Assembly (NCBI RefSeq): GCF_004027225.2 | Contig: NC_044277.2 | Span: forward strand, 97,523,552 to 97,587,551 | Direction of reading: 5' to 3' | DNA length: 64,000 nt | Origin: Strigops habroptila | Taxonomy: Eukaryota; Chordata; Aves; Psittaciformes; Psittacidae | Shown here: piece by piece, positions 39,619 to 52,200 of the stretch | Numbering within the stretch: position 1 is the stretch's first letter | Layout of the letters: every line of letters begins with the position of its first letter | Notes under the pieces: model-generated | Database searches by the model: none | What the model saw: the letters and a program-made list of their open reading frames with translations, nothing else | Told to the model about the DNA's origin: nothing | Translations under genes and position numbers: made by a program

Positions 39619-40073
39619 CGCTGAGGGGAGCACCGGCTAACGCCCGCTGCGCGGCACCTAGCGCGCATGCGCCGACGCCGATCGGAGCAGGTGAGAGCAG
39701 CGCCGGAGGGAGCGCGTCCGCGCATGCGCAAGAGGCGGCCGCGGGGAGGGGGGCGTAGCTCCCTTTCACTTCGCACAAGGGCCGCCCGCGCATGCGCCAA
39801 GATGGCGGCGGTGCCGCGTGGGGGAGGGGCGGCGGGGCAGAGGAGCTGAGGGCGGCGGGGTGCGGAGGCCTGGCGCCGCCGCGGGTTGTGGCGGGGTGCA
39901 CCGGGGGGAACGGAGCGCACCGCACCGGGCCGGTGCGCGGCGGCGGGAGGGGGCGGGGGGAGCGGGTACCCGAGCATGCCTGAAGGGGCGGAGCGAACGG
40001 CGCTCAACGCATGCGCGGCGTGAGGCGGGTGGGAGGTGCAGGGCCGCGGTGGCGGCGCTCGGCGAGGGTAACA

Positions 40074-40280
40074 ATGGCAGCGGCGGTAGCGGCGGGCGGA
40101 GGGACTGGGCCCGGGGCAGCGGCGGCGGCCGCTGTGGCGGTGAGCGGAGGCCCCGCGTTGGCGGCGCTGTCGGTGGCGCGGCGGAAGGACGGCGGCCCCA
40201 CGGGGAAGTTCTGGGAGAGCCCGGAGACCGTGTCCCAGCTCGACTCAGTCCGTGTCTGGCTGGGGAAGCACTACAAGAAG
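40074..40280 (+). CDS. SMARCC1: SMARCC1 coding exon 1
   Basis: Sixty-nine codons run from [20 protein letters not shown], a low-complexity leader, to [12 protein letters not shown]. The chosen ATG sits in acaATGG (A at -3, G at +4). An in-frame ATG 21 codons upstream at 40011 is in a weak context and overlaps an NRF1-type site, so I did not use it. The donor is AAGAAG|gtgcgg, phase 0. The exact first-exon end is supported by the join to [10 protein letters not shown]. Confidence 0.94.
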
Positions 40281-43200
40281 GTGCGGCCCGGTGGAGGCGT
40301 GGGGATTTGCCCGGTCGGGGAGCGAGGGGAGTTCCCGCCGCGGGGGGGAACCGGCGGTTCAGCAGTCCCTTCCCGCGGGGGCCGGGTGGGGGGAGGCCCG
40401 GTACCGCCACCGGCCTTTGTCAGTCGCGGCCTCACCGCCGCGCTCGGCCCCGCAGCGCCGCCGGGAGGATCCGGGGCCATGCTAGTGCGGGGTGTCCAGG
40501 CCCGGGCGGCGGCTCCGGGACAGCCTGTGGTGGGCACAGGCGGGCCGAGGCCGGTGCCTCGCGTCCGTGTTTACACCGAGGCGAGTCGCGACGGTAACTT
40601 TCTTGTGCGGGCAAGTCCCCGCTCGCGCGCGCCAGGGTTTTGCACGGTTTCACTTAAACCGCACCCTTGAAGTGTCGGTGGGTTTAACAAAGGGGAGGAC
40701 GGAAATAAACGAAAAAAAGTCGTTCGTGCTGTTGAGAACGGCGTTTCCCTGCATCTGGTGGCGTTAGCAGCTCCACGCGTGTTGGCTGTGCTTACAGCAA
40801 GTTCACTTTGTGGTAGTGTCACTACTCGCTGTGTATCGCCCTTGTAGTCCTCTTCCTCTTTCATATGGTTGGCTGTGCGCTCTGTTTCTTCACTTTCTTT
40901 TCAAGTGTTTTCCTTGTGTGATGAGTTTTTAAGTTTCAAGAGCTGAGCCTTGAAAAATTACCCGAGGTGAATGTTCCAGAAGACAGATCTCTGCCTAGAC
41001 AGCTTTGTAGCCATCCTAGGATGAGGATTAGCTGGGGCAGAGCCGCGTCAAGGAGAGATGCTGCACAACTAAAGGCACCTTAGCCTCTCTATCTGCCGGA
41101 GATTAGCAGTCCATCCTCTGTTCTTTGGCTGCTCTACTGTCAGTCACCCACAGAGAAGCTTGCTTGCTCACGGTGCTGTTGGTTGGGTTAGTTGTGTGGC
41201 TGTGCTCCAAAACTGGTACCTGAGCTGGGTTAAAAACCGGAACACGTTCAGGGGTGTGTTTTACCGGTCCTTCCACTTCACTTGTTCCACCACAGCCACG
41301 TATTGCCGTCGTTTGAGCGAGCAGCTTTTGCGCTATTTATGTTGATAAGGGAATTGTAACCTGAAAATACACATTTCGTTTGACTTTGTTTTGGTTGTGC
41401 TTCTCTGCTGCTTCTAGACTACCAAGGAGGCGTGTTCTTTCATTCCGTTTTCATAACTGAACACCAGCAAGAACTCAATAAACTTTTGAAATAACTTTGA
41501 ACGGGCACCTACCATGTTGCAGAAGGGCAAGTCATCTTATTAAAAGCTTTAACGGTTATTGTGCCTTGCTGTTATGAATGAAAACTATCTAGACAAGCTG
41601 GTTCTTGCCTTGCTGGCCTGGCAAGGCCTTTTATCTATATAGTTCAGGGGTGGGGACTTTCATTTTGTATGCCAAAGAAAAACTCCATTATTATAATTGG
41701 TTTATACAGTATTACTGGTTATAAAGATTAGATGATTCTATTTATGAAACTCGAGAAGGTAATTAGAGTTGGGCTAAGAAGAAATCTTTACTAGGCTGAT
41801 GAATTTCAAAATACTGCTGTGTAAAATCCTTAAAAAAAAAAAAAAAGAATTTGTTTTGGGAAACAAGGAAGCTGACACTAAATGGAAATGTTAACTCCTT
41901 TTTGATGTACAGCAAATGGACTCTAGTTCATCTGGCATCTATTTTTATCTCACTGTAGGTGTATGACTGTTTTCAGAAAGGTACATGGTGATTGTAGCTG
42001 CCTTTGGCAAGTTTATACTCTTAAAAATGGACACATGTGTGTCTCGGCAGTGGGGAAGCAGTCAGCTATAGTAGGTGTTGTGTCCAGCTCTGGGGACATT
42101 GGGGACCAGTCAGAGAATCCAGAGAGTAGCAGCAAGCCTGGTTGAGGATCCGGAAGTTGCGATGGGCAAGGAGAGAGTTAAGAGATTTGCAACTACAAAT
42201 CTTATCCTTGTGTCAGGATCAAATCTTCCAATATCTGAGAGTTCACCATGTCTCTAGAGCGTAACTAAAAAAGTGAGAGGTTTAAATAGTAGCATGGGAG
42301 ACTTGTAGTGAATGTCAAAAAACTCTCACTGAGGGGAAAAAAGCTTATTCGGAACTTCTTCCTGCTCCCTGGTTTTGTGTGTGTGTGACGTATGGAAGTC
42401 ATTTTGCTCTGTTTCTCGGAACTGAGGGTCGCAGGAGGTCCCGTGCTTCCTCCCTGGAATTGGACTGCGGTAGTGGTGTTTGAGCCTTTCTTCCCTGAGA
42501 GCTGGAAATGGGTGTGTGCTGTGGTTTTCAAGGCCTGGAGGATTTGGAGAATCCTCAAATGGTTTGGGAATAGTTTGGATTGGAAGGGACCTTAAAGCTC
42601 ATCCAGTTCCAATCCCCTGCCCCATGGGCAGGGACACTTTCCACTAGAGCAGGTTGCTCCAAGCCCCGTCCAACCTGGCCTTGAACACTGCCAGGGATGG
42701 GGCAGCCACAGCTTCTCTGGGCAACCTGTGCCAGGGCCTCACCACACTCACAGGGAAGAACTTCTGCCTCAGATCTCATCCAAATCTCCCCTCCGTTGGT
42801 TTAAAGCCATTCCCCCTTGTCCTGTCCCTATAGGCCCTTGTTGAAAGCTCCTCTCCAGTTTTCTTGTCAGCCGTTTTAGGTACTGGAAGGCTGCTCTAAG
42901 GTCTCCATTATATCTGACAGGCTTTCATTGCATTTGGGTAGGCTAACGCTGGTGACATCGAGGCGTCCACTATAAGTAGAAATCTAGAGTTCAAAAGTAA
43001 ACTGGACGGTTCACTTTTTATTGTATTAATGCTCAGTGATCTCTAATAATATGAGTTATTTAGGTAGTTCTCTCGATATTAAGCAACAAATTGCTTGTAT
43101 TAAAATAGCTTGTCATAAATCAGAGTTATTTCTTGTATTTAAAATATCTTCCTAAGATAGCTTGAGGGTTGTTTTTGCATATATATTATGAAGGACGCAG

Positions 43201-46200
43201 AAACTAGCCTTCTTTCCAGCTGTAGGCCCTACAGACTATTCCCAGTGCGTTCATCACGTCCTGTTCAATATATTGGCCTGTGGGAGCTTCAGCTGCTCAG
43301 TGGCTCTGAAATCTGTGCCCTCTGAGAGAGAAGGTTGGAAAACTGATCTTTTGGGGGCCAAGGAGGAGAGTGTTTTGGTTTGTGTTTTTTTTTTAAGGAA
43401 ACAACGGCATGGGCTGTCCATGTAGATGCTAAACCGTAGAGTCTATGAGGAGGTATCATTGCTTGGAGGTCTGGATGCTTTGTTGAGTATCAGGGACCCA
43501 CTTTCAGTAGTAGCAAGTGTAGAATAAGTTTTCTGCCTGCATTAATGGAGCATGGTGCTGTTGTACGGCTTTGGAGTGATGCTGGTGGACCATGTCTGTT
43601 TTACCACAGGGCCATAACAATGGGTGGTGGTGTGGGATCCCTTTATGCCCATCTATTAATAAGCCTCAGCCTGACAGCAAGGAGGGACGAGCTGCTTCTT
43701 GGCAGCTGTTATGAAATGGCAGTCATTACAGCCGGAGATGTCTGTTTGGAGACCACCTGCTTGTTCACTGCCAGCCGGGAGCTGAATTGAGAGGATTTGT
43801 AGTTATCTTTCAGCTGCCTCTGACTTCTCATGTTGGTAGCAACGTTATCAAGTATTCCTTCAATGACTGACTTGGATTTAGTCTGAGGGAGGATTTTCTC
43901 TGTGTCTGCAGCTCTTTTGTGTTCTTGCTTTTAAAAAAAGGAACAAGAGTTAGAACCTAAATCAAAGTATTTTAATGTTGGTTTTCTTTTCCCTGTTATT
44001 TAGCAATCTGAGCTGAAATGTTCTTTGTTTTGGGGGAAAGAAAGGATTTTGTGCATCAGGGCCACAATGCAGAGCTGTAATGTGGTTATTTGAGGTCAGT
44101 CACCATACCAAAACCAGGGATATGAATCCATCCCTCAAGTCTGTGACAAAGGCTTTCCAGTGCAGCTGTGATGGCAAGTGTTGCTGGTGAAGGGAAGTGA
44201 TTACCTCTGCTGTGGGTTACACCCTATTCTTGAATTATTTGAGTTATGCCAAAAGACTTCTGGCCATACATGTTTTCTGCTTAAGGATATGTGGGAGGTG
44301 TTGTATATCTAGTTGGTGTGGAAATGTTAGAAAAACCTTTGCTGTGTCAAGGGGGCTTTGGTATTTCAGCCCTTGAACAAAATCCTCTTATGTCAAAGCT
44401 GTGTGTCTAGGAACAGGGCATTGTTTTGTCTTCTGGGATTTGCTGTTTAAAAACCTTTATTTGCTGCAGAATCATCCTCTGCTTCTGTCTGCTGTGGAGA
44501 GTAGTGGAATATTCATGGGTATGTTGTGACTTCAGTCCTCTGATAGCCATTGCTTGTCGGTTAGGAAATGATCTTGCCAATTTTGCTGCTTTAGAGATCC
44601 ATCTGTATCGCTGGTTAGTGTGCAGTGATTGAGAGGAGTCTTCCATGTTTCCTTTTGAAGGTATTCTTTTCCTTTATTGTTTAGGGGGAACCTCAGGCAA
44701 AACAATTGAGTTTCATGTAAAAAAAACTTGCAAGGTAGTGGCAGTGCAAAATAGAGAATCGGGTTCCTTGTATTTTCTTCCTTTCTGATAGCTTCCAGCA
44801 GCCAGTGCCTCCTGCAAGAGGTAAAAACAGGGTCTGCAGGCACAGGAATAAGTGCCTGAAAAATTTCACATGTCTAAGAATACACTTTCCAAGGTATATT
44901 CTCATGTAAATGGTTGGTGTTTTATCCTAGAGGAAAACACTTGGGGGGAAAAAAACAATACAGTAAGTCAATAGAAGATTACCACCTCTTCTGAATTCTT
45001 TTTCTTTTAACTGAGGTTGCAGTGCTGGGTGTGCAAAGTCACCACGTATTTAGAGCAGGTTTGTTCACAAGTGACAAAGAAACCCTACTAGAAAACCCTA
45101 AACCTTGACTATTTCCTTACTGATTTTCATTTTCTGCTTTTGCTGGCTTTGTTTGTGTGAAGAGTAAGGTCCTTCTCCGGTTATCTTTGTTATGAATAGC
45201 CTTCCCATGGTTTATTGGATCCTCAAGCTGGGAGCTGAGAGAACCTTAACTAGAGAGTTGTGCTCAAGGCAGTTCTGTTCTCCATGCCCTAAAGAAGCTG
45301 TGGGTTTAAGTACACTGTGTGGGCTGAGAGGTGGATTAGTGAAATTCCAAGGGTTTGGATTGGTCAGTGGGGTTTTGTTTGACATGATGGCCATAAGTAC
45401 AGAATTGCTTTATACTTCTGTTTTGCTGTTAGTGAGAGCCATCAATGCTTGCTCTCTTGTTGTATTTTATGCATGTTTCTGGTACTTTATTAAGATATTG
45501 TGTTAAATTTAGTGGGAAAAGCTTTAAGGCTTTTAACCTGTACAAGTAAAGGCAAATGTGGCAATACATAGTTTTTTCCCCCATTAAATGAGTTACAATG
45601 GTTATGAAGGTTTTTCCTCTATTGATTATTGCCAGAATAAAGACTGTAGCTTCAGAGAAGATATGCAAAAGCAATTTTCCATCTTTTTTTATCTCGTGGA
45701 GTGTGCCTCCCATGCAAAACTAAGGGTTTACTACTGCAATGTACTGTTTTACTGGGCTAAAAAAAAAATTATATCTAGATACGTATTTAGAGAAAGCATT
45801 ACAGTGAGGTGAGTAGACAGTCATAAATAGCTGGGCTTAAGTGGGAACCAGTGGTTTTGCTTTTGGAGCATGTGTAACAGGTATGGCATGTGAATGTGTT
45901 CAAGACCAAAGCTGTCTCGGTAATAGAAATAGGATTATTTAATATGAAGTCTGGCACTTGGTCTGCTATGCTTTTGTTTTCACATTTGTGCAAATCCTAA
46001 ATCTGTAGTTTGGCAGAGAATTGTTCTGCCTGCACCTTTTAATTTAGTTTTGAGTGCATTCTAAATGGCATAACCGAGCTAAAAGCTCAGAGTTTTATTC
46101 AGCCTTGCATAAGGTAGTGGTGGTGCAGAGGCTGAATGTGCAAAATAGTGGGAGATTTACTACATGTGTGCACATCCTGAGTGTGATAGCTGCTTATTTT

Positions 46201-49200
46201 TAAACTATACAAAAACCTAACATGAGATAAAACTTGTATTAACAGATATAAAAATACACAGCAGCATATGCACTTTGGTAATCATCCTTCTTAGTTTAGC
46301 AACCCTTAGGACAGTGATAAAAAGGGTTCTGGCCAAGTTAGTGACGGGGTTTAAGTATGATTCTGTGCCTCCCTGCTGGAGAACTTTAGCGCTTGTAACA
46401 AAGGCAGAGAACGGCACCTTCCTGCTGAGCTGCAGCACCTGGTGAGTTAATGCAGAGTCCGGGAGGGATTTGTTTGGGGGAGCTGCTGGATTAATGGGAG
46501 CATCTGAGTGAGTCACATGCTCCATTTTGCCCATCCTGTCTAAAATTGATAATTCTAACACAAGATGGCCTAAACTGCTCTGGTGAATTCAGCTGCAGCA
46601 CCCAGAGCTTCTAGTCCAAAAGTTATAGAGAGAGTAGTTGCTAGCTGGGGGGAGTATGAGGTCTAGAAGTTTTTTAAAAGCCTAGGAGTAAAAGTCTTTG
46701 TCTTAACTGAATTCTAACAGCAATAAAGACTGTTACTGCTGCTTCATATCTCTGTGGTAGCTGGCGAGAATTGATAAGAGTTATTAATTGGATGAAATTG
46801 CCACAATTGCCTGCTTTTCCCCCCTAGGAGAGGGAAGAGGGCTAAAAAAAAAATGCAGCTTTGGAAAGTAAACCTTTTGTTCTTCGTGGGCTCATATTTC
46901 TAGGTTAGGTTTTGTGCACAGGGCAGGACACCTGAAGAGCCTTAAAGGTGTTTGTATCCTGTGAGTTGTAGAGATTTAATTTCTCTACTATCTGTCTCTT
47001 AACAAGTGCTGAAGGAACTTGCATCTTGACGTAGTCAGATATCATCAAATTCTAATGGAAAAGTGTCTTTGTAATACCTTTGGCTGTGTAGATGGTGCTT
47101 TGGAAAGCTTGGTTAGATCTGACTGCTATTTAAGACCACTGCTTTAAACTTGTGAAGGTTCTGCCTCTCAAAAAAAAAAAATAAATATTAGGGGGGTTTA
47201 AAAGAATCTGATTTGAGGGAAGATCCAAAGTCTTACGGCTCAGGGTGTTACCCAGCTAAACGACTGAGGTAGCTGATATTATTCCATATTCTAGGTGAGC
47301 AAGTAATGTTTCTTCTACTCTTGGAAGTCTTATGGCATGGTGAGGAGATTACAGGAGAGTGCACTAAGTGAATACGGTTATATTAGGCGTAAGCAAAACT
47401 CAGCAGCCCTGGACTGGTTTTTTTATGTTCCATGCTGTGATTTCCCTTTTTATATATATGTGTTTCGTTAGAAGTATAACCTTGGGAAGCGCTTGGGTTG
47501 TCGCAAAGCATTGCAAATGCAGTTATCCAGATGGTTTTTTTTCTTTGTACGTGACATGCTATATAGTACCAAATGGATGCTTTAAGGATTAATGTAGTAG
47601 TTGATTACAGAAGGAGCTTGTAAAGTTGCTGTAGAAAACTTTGTGTATGTGTGGGCCAGAATTAGTCTGTTTCTGTATTAGGAACTACAAATCAGATTGA
47701 AGTAGTTAATCTCTACCTGTAAAACACCTCGGGCTGTGGTGAACTGATGATGATTCACAGATAAGTGCTATATTTTAAGACTAAAGCTTGAAAAATGTGT
47801 TTGCTACTCCTTCTGTGTATGCACACCCACTTCCCAGCCATGCAGTGATCCTCAAATCTTAAAACTGTGCTGTGCAACCAGTAAAATCTGGAGAATTAGT
47901 AAACCAGACTTCATGTTTTATTATCCTCTATCCTAAGTAAGTGTGGGGTTTTTTGTCTTTCAGTATGTTCAAGCAGATGCTCCTACCAATAAAACACTGG
48001 CTGGGCTGGTGGTGCAGCTGCTACAATTCCAGGAAGATGCCTTTGGAAAACATGTCACCAATCCTGCCTTCACAAAGCTTCCTGTGAGTATTGGGGTTAA
48101 CCCACTGCTGTCACCACAGCATGTTTTGTTCTTCCTCCTGTATCAAGGCTGCTGCGTGCTTCCAGGCGATGGCAAGATCAGTGCTTTGTCTGAGGCTTTG
48201 GTTGATGCATCCTCTGGAAGGGATGAAATATCACGCTCCTTAAAAGCAGATTTTTCAGTGTAAACCAGCTGATTTTCCTTACATTTGGAAATGATTTCCT
48301 GAATGCTTGTGGAAATGTTTTAATTTCTGCTAAACGTAAGCTTGTAAATTTTAAGTAAAATCTGTTTGGACTGATGCATTGTAGACTGACTGAATAATAT
48401 GCACTTCCCAAAGCAGACAAGTTTTCATTGGGCATTTCTGTTGACTAAACTTCAAACTGAAACACAGAGAAATGCCTTTACCATGTTCTTTAGTAGCACA
48501 TTGTTACCTAATTAGTCTGGGACAGTTTTCCTGTCACTCAGGATATTGGTATGCAGAAACAATATTAGCATTTTTAAGGGTTGTCTATTTAAAAATCAAA
48601 CTTGGTGCATCGTTACCAGTGGTACCCCAGTGATGGTGGTCAAAGATCAGTCCCATTGCGCTTGGAACTGTGCCAACCACCAAAAGAATCTTGTCCACTT
48701 GAGCGTGAAGTGTAAACAACTTATAGAGGGAAGAGAGATGCAGCAAACAGTAAGGACAAAGTAACAAAGGGATTTCAGTTGTGAAGGGCAAGGACTGCAG
48801 CACAGTGTCAAGCACCCAGCTGGCTGATTCAGGGTAGGTTTTGTGGGCCAAGACAACTGTCATAAATGTGTGTGTAAGTGTTGCAGACATCAGCAGGAAG
48901 GTCTTTGCTTATCTTGGCCACAGAATGCTTACTGGGAATCTAGGGTTCTGTTCAGATATACATACTAAGTTGGAAACACTTGTAACTGATAACAATATAA
49001 TAAACTGAAGTTGTTCTGAGACCTGTTGAAAATACTTGTATCTTCTTTGGTCCATCACTTACAGAATAGTGTATTTTATTATTTTATGGTGAGGTTTTTT
49101 TCCCCAGATGTTTTGCTTATATAAGTTCTTCTGTGAGGAGTGTGAATTCATGTGTGTGTTCTTCAGAAGAGGGGTTTTCAAACTTACAGGGTGAATCTCT

Positions 49201-52200
49201 CGGTGCTTAGGAATGCATACAGAAGCACCATGAGATGCTGTTAAAATGTAGCTCATCATCTCTTCTTTTCTGCTTACTGGATACCTCAGTGGTAATGAAA
49301 AGCTTTAGGGACAGAGGTGAACATTGTGGTGCTTTATTTTGGTATGGCAGTGTAGACCATAAAACTGTGCCTGTGTTCAACAAGTAGATAAACCATTTGA
49401 GTGCTCTCAAGTGTTAAATCAATTTGTCTTATCTTAAAAGTGGGTAATAAAGATTTCAGTGGCATTGTAAATATGTTGTTCCTGTGTTTAACTATTCTTG
49501 CTGTTTCGAAGGTCTAATCTGATCAAATTTGCTCAGCTTAAGTTTACAGCAGTTGGAACTCTCTGCTCTCAGTTACTTCCGACAGAAGACAACTCATCAG
49601 GACGTCTTCCTTTGTGTTGTTTTTAGGAGAAAATGCAGTATGTACTCTCAAGATGAGGTTAGCGTTCATTTTTTTAGACATGTAATTCAAGAGGCTGGTT
49701 CAAGCTGCGAAGGAGGCTCTGTTATTCTATCATATCACTTTGAAGACATGCTGCATGCTTCAGTTTTACAGCATTTTGTCTGGGGAAGAGAGGTAGGGTG
49801 AAGGGATGTCTTAAGTGACATTGTTAACCTCCAAAAGTAATTGAAAAGCTATTGCAGGCTTCCACTGAAAAGAAACTGAATCAAGCTACAAAAGATTAAA
49901 TAACCTCTTGAACTAAAGTTCAAACATCTTACTTGGTGCCTTGAGTGGATGCAATAGACCTTGCATTTGAGAGAGGGTTGTTAATTCTGTGTTTAAGCTC
50001 CTCCTCTTGGCAAGGATTCCGTAAAGCACAGGGTTTATGAATGGATACAGATTAAACGAAGGACTGTTGCAACTTGACTTCTGTGCATGTCTTATTATCG
50101 CATTTAAACACTTATTGTCTAACCTTAATGATGCTCAAAAAAGAAAAAGCTGAGTAATCTTAAAGGCAGTTTTGCATGTTTCAAATAAAGGTTATAGTAA
50201 GATATTAACTCTTACGACAGAAAAACATAAAATTGTTCCTCGGTTCTATGGTTTTGGGCACAAATGTGAAGGGAATCTGGTTTATTGACAGCTGCATCTC
50301 TTCCATGAAACAGGTTTTGTCTAATTGTTAAAAGCGATTTCCTTTTATGCTAGTACCAACGACCACAGTTTAATGAGAGGGTCTTGCCAGAGTCTGCTGA
50401 TGCTTTGAAAAAGTTACTTATGTCTTAAGAGATGTGTATTCTCGTTTTCATGCTTAAGTTTTGGCTGAACTTCCTGGGTGTGGTTGTAAAATCCTGACTT
50501 GCCAGAGTGGCTTCAGTTTCTCGTGCTGCCAGGGATCACTGAGCCCTGTGCCAGGCTGCGGGACCTGCCAGAATTGCCCTGGGAATGCAGCAAGGTGGGG
50601 CCATGTCACTGAAAGATTCACTGTGAGCTGCTAATGGGCAGCTTGATGAAGGCGATGCAACAGCAGCAGCCCCTGAACTTTTGAAGTAGGGCATGTTGAG
50701 TACAACAGTGGGTTAGACTGTTTCCCAAAATACAGGCGGGTTTTGCTGTGGTCATTTAATTCAGTTGTGTGAAATGTCTGGCACGTCAGCAAAAAGGGAA
50801 AGGTCAATTCTGGATAACCATATGTATGTTGGACAGCTGAAGATAAGTAACAGTGACTTGCATACTAGTGCTGTCAATGGGTCTCCTGGCTTCATGTTGA
50901 GATTTTGGTTTTCTTTTTAGAGCAGCTAGCGTTTGCTTATGTGTTTGTAAACCAAAGCTTCTATTCTCAGAGCCAAGACTTATGGCAGTAAAATCATTCA
51001 TTGTGTTAAAACATTTTGGTTTAGTTCAAGCTTCTGATTAGAGACTTCTCCATCCGTAGAGGACTTCAGTTTGCTAAGAACAGCACTGAAATGCACACAG
51101 CCCATAAACTGGCAAGTACTCGTACAGCAGCTCTGAGCTCTCTTTATTATTTTCTGTGCACAGTAGGGCTCTAAGCAGATGGTGGACCAGGAGCAGTTCT
51201 GTTCTCGTTGAATGCTTATGAAGGATCTTTTTTATGTTGTTCTTGGACACTGGTGGATTTGGTATCACACAGAACTGCTTTGCTTTCCATTAGCCAAGGA
51301 AGGCAATGTTTCGTTTAGATCCCATGCTAGCATTTTAGCTGCCTGGCTGCAGATTGAGTTTAAAATGCTTGTTAGCAATGGTAAGACTGTAATTTGGTGT
51401 TTATTCTGTGTTAGCAAATACTCCTGAGGTGTAATATAAAATACTTTCTGTAAAGAAAATGACCTGTTCTGGCCTAAAAACTAAGAAGCAAGGTCAGAAA
51501 CATTCCTAATGTAGAAAAACTGCTAGGAAGGCTCTTGTCTGTGTGGTGTCTCCAACTTTGTGCTTTCTCTAGTTCCAGAAGAAAGCAGCCTGCAGAAAGC
51601 TGCTGGTAACTGGAGACAGTCATTAAACACCTCCTCAGATTCTGTTTTGTGACTTGTACGCATTTATTTTTACTGAGAAATGCAATATAGGCTGATCTTG
51701 GTCTATATGCTTAGTATGCACATGGAAAGATGGGTTTAATTTGCTATTCCAGTAAATAGTTGGGCATCTTGCACTGAATGGAGCAACATCAGAAGGGCTC
51801 AGCCCCAGAGCACCCCTTCACGTGGCCATTGTGCGCTTCTGGTGGGGTTGGAAAATGTGGGACTGAGCTTCTGTAGATGGGTCCTTCCTCATCTGTGCCA
51901 GGGGATACAGGCTTCATAGAATCCTAGAATGGTCTGGGTTGGAAGGGATCTTAAAGACCATCTAGTTCCAAAACCCCTGCACTGGAAGCTGTTCTAAGAT
52001 CTCCCCGGAGCCTTCTCTTCTCCAGGCTGAACAAGCCCAGCTCTCTCAGCCTGTCTCCATAAGAGAGGTGCCTCAGCCCTTAGAGCATCTTTGTGGTATA
52101 TTTAAAGTCCTCCTGATCCTATATAAAAGTTGCTAAAAGCAGCTTGGTGCTGCTGTCAATAGAAAGAAGTGTTACAGAGTAGTCTCACTTGAATACATGT

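Larger units (their letters stand above)
39480..40640 (+). promoter_or_regulatory. CpG-island promoter of SMARCC1 with NRF1-type and YY1 sites
   Basis: The island covers the first exon of SMARCC1. Copies of the NRF1-type palindrome GCGCATGCGC lie at 39661-39670, 39720-39729 and 39788-39797, with a close variant ACGCATGCGC at 40007-40016. A YY1-type CCAAGATGGCGGCGG lies at 39797-39811, touching the third NRF1 site. GC boxes are frequent and no TATA box is seen. This is a typical TATA-less housekeeping promoter. The start site is probably between 39.8 and 40.0 kb, which is inference. Confidence 0.8.

Noticed and set aside
40011-40073. Upstream in-frame ATG of SMARCC1 as the true start
   Set aside because: It has a weak context, and the residues it adds have no counterpart in the mammalian protein. 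The ATG at 40074 has an excellent context and matches the family start.
39491-40670. Frames of up to 259 codons antisense to, or out of frame with, SMARCC1 exon 1
   Set aside because: They overlap the real first exon and promoter and are low-complexity GC-driven sequences.
42065-42170. Degraded sequence resembling CR1 (GTGTCCAGCTCTGGGGACAT)
   Set aside because: Too diverged to call as a mobile element by eye.
47735-47790. TGATGATGA-containing stretch considered as a C/D box RNA
   Set aside because: No matching D box and terminal stem at the right distance.
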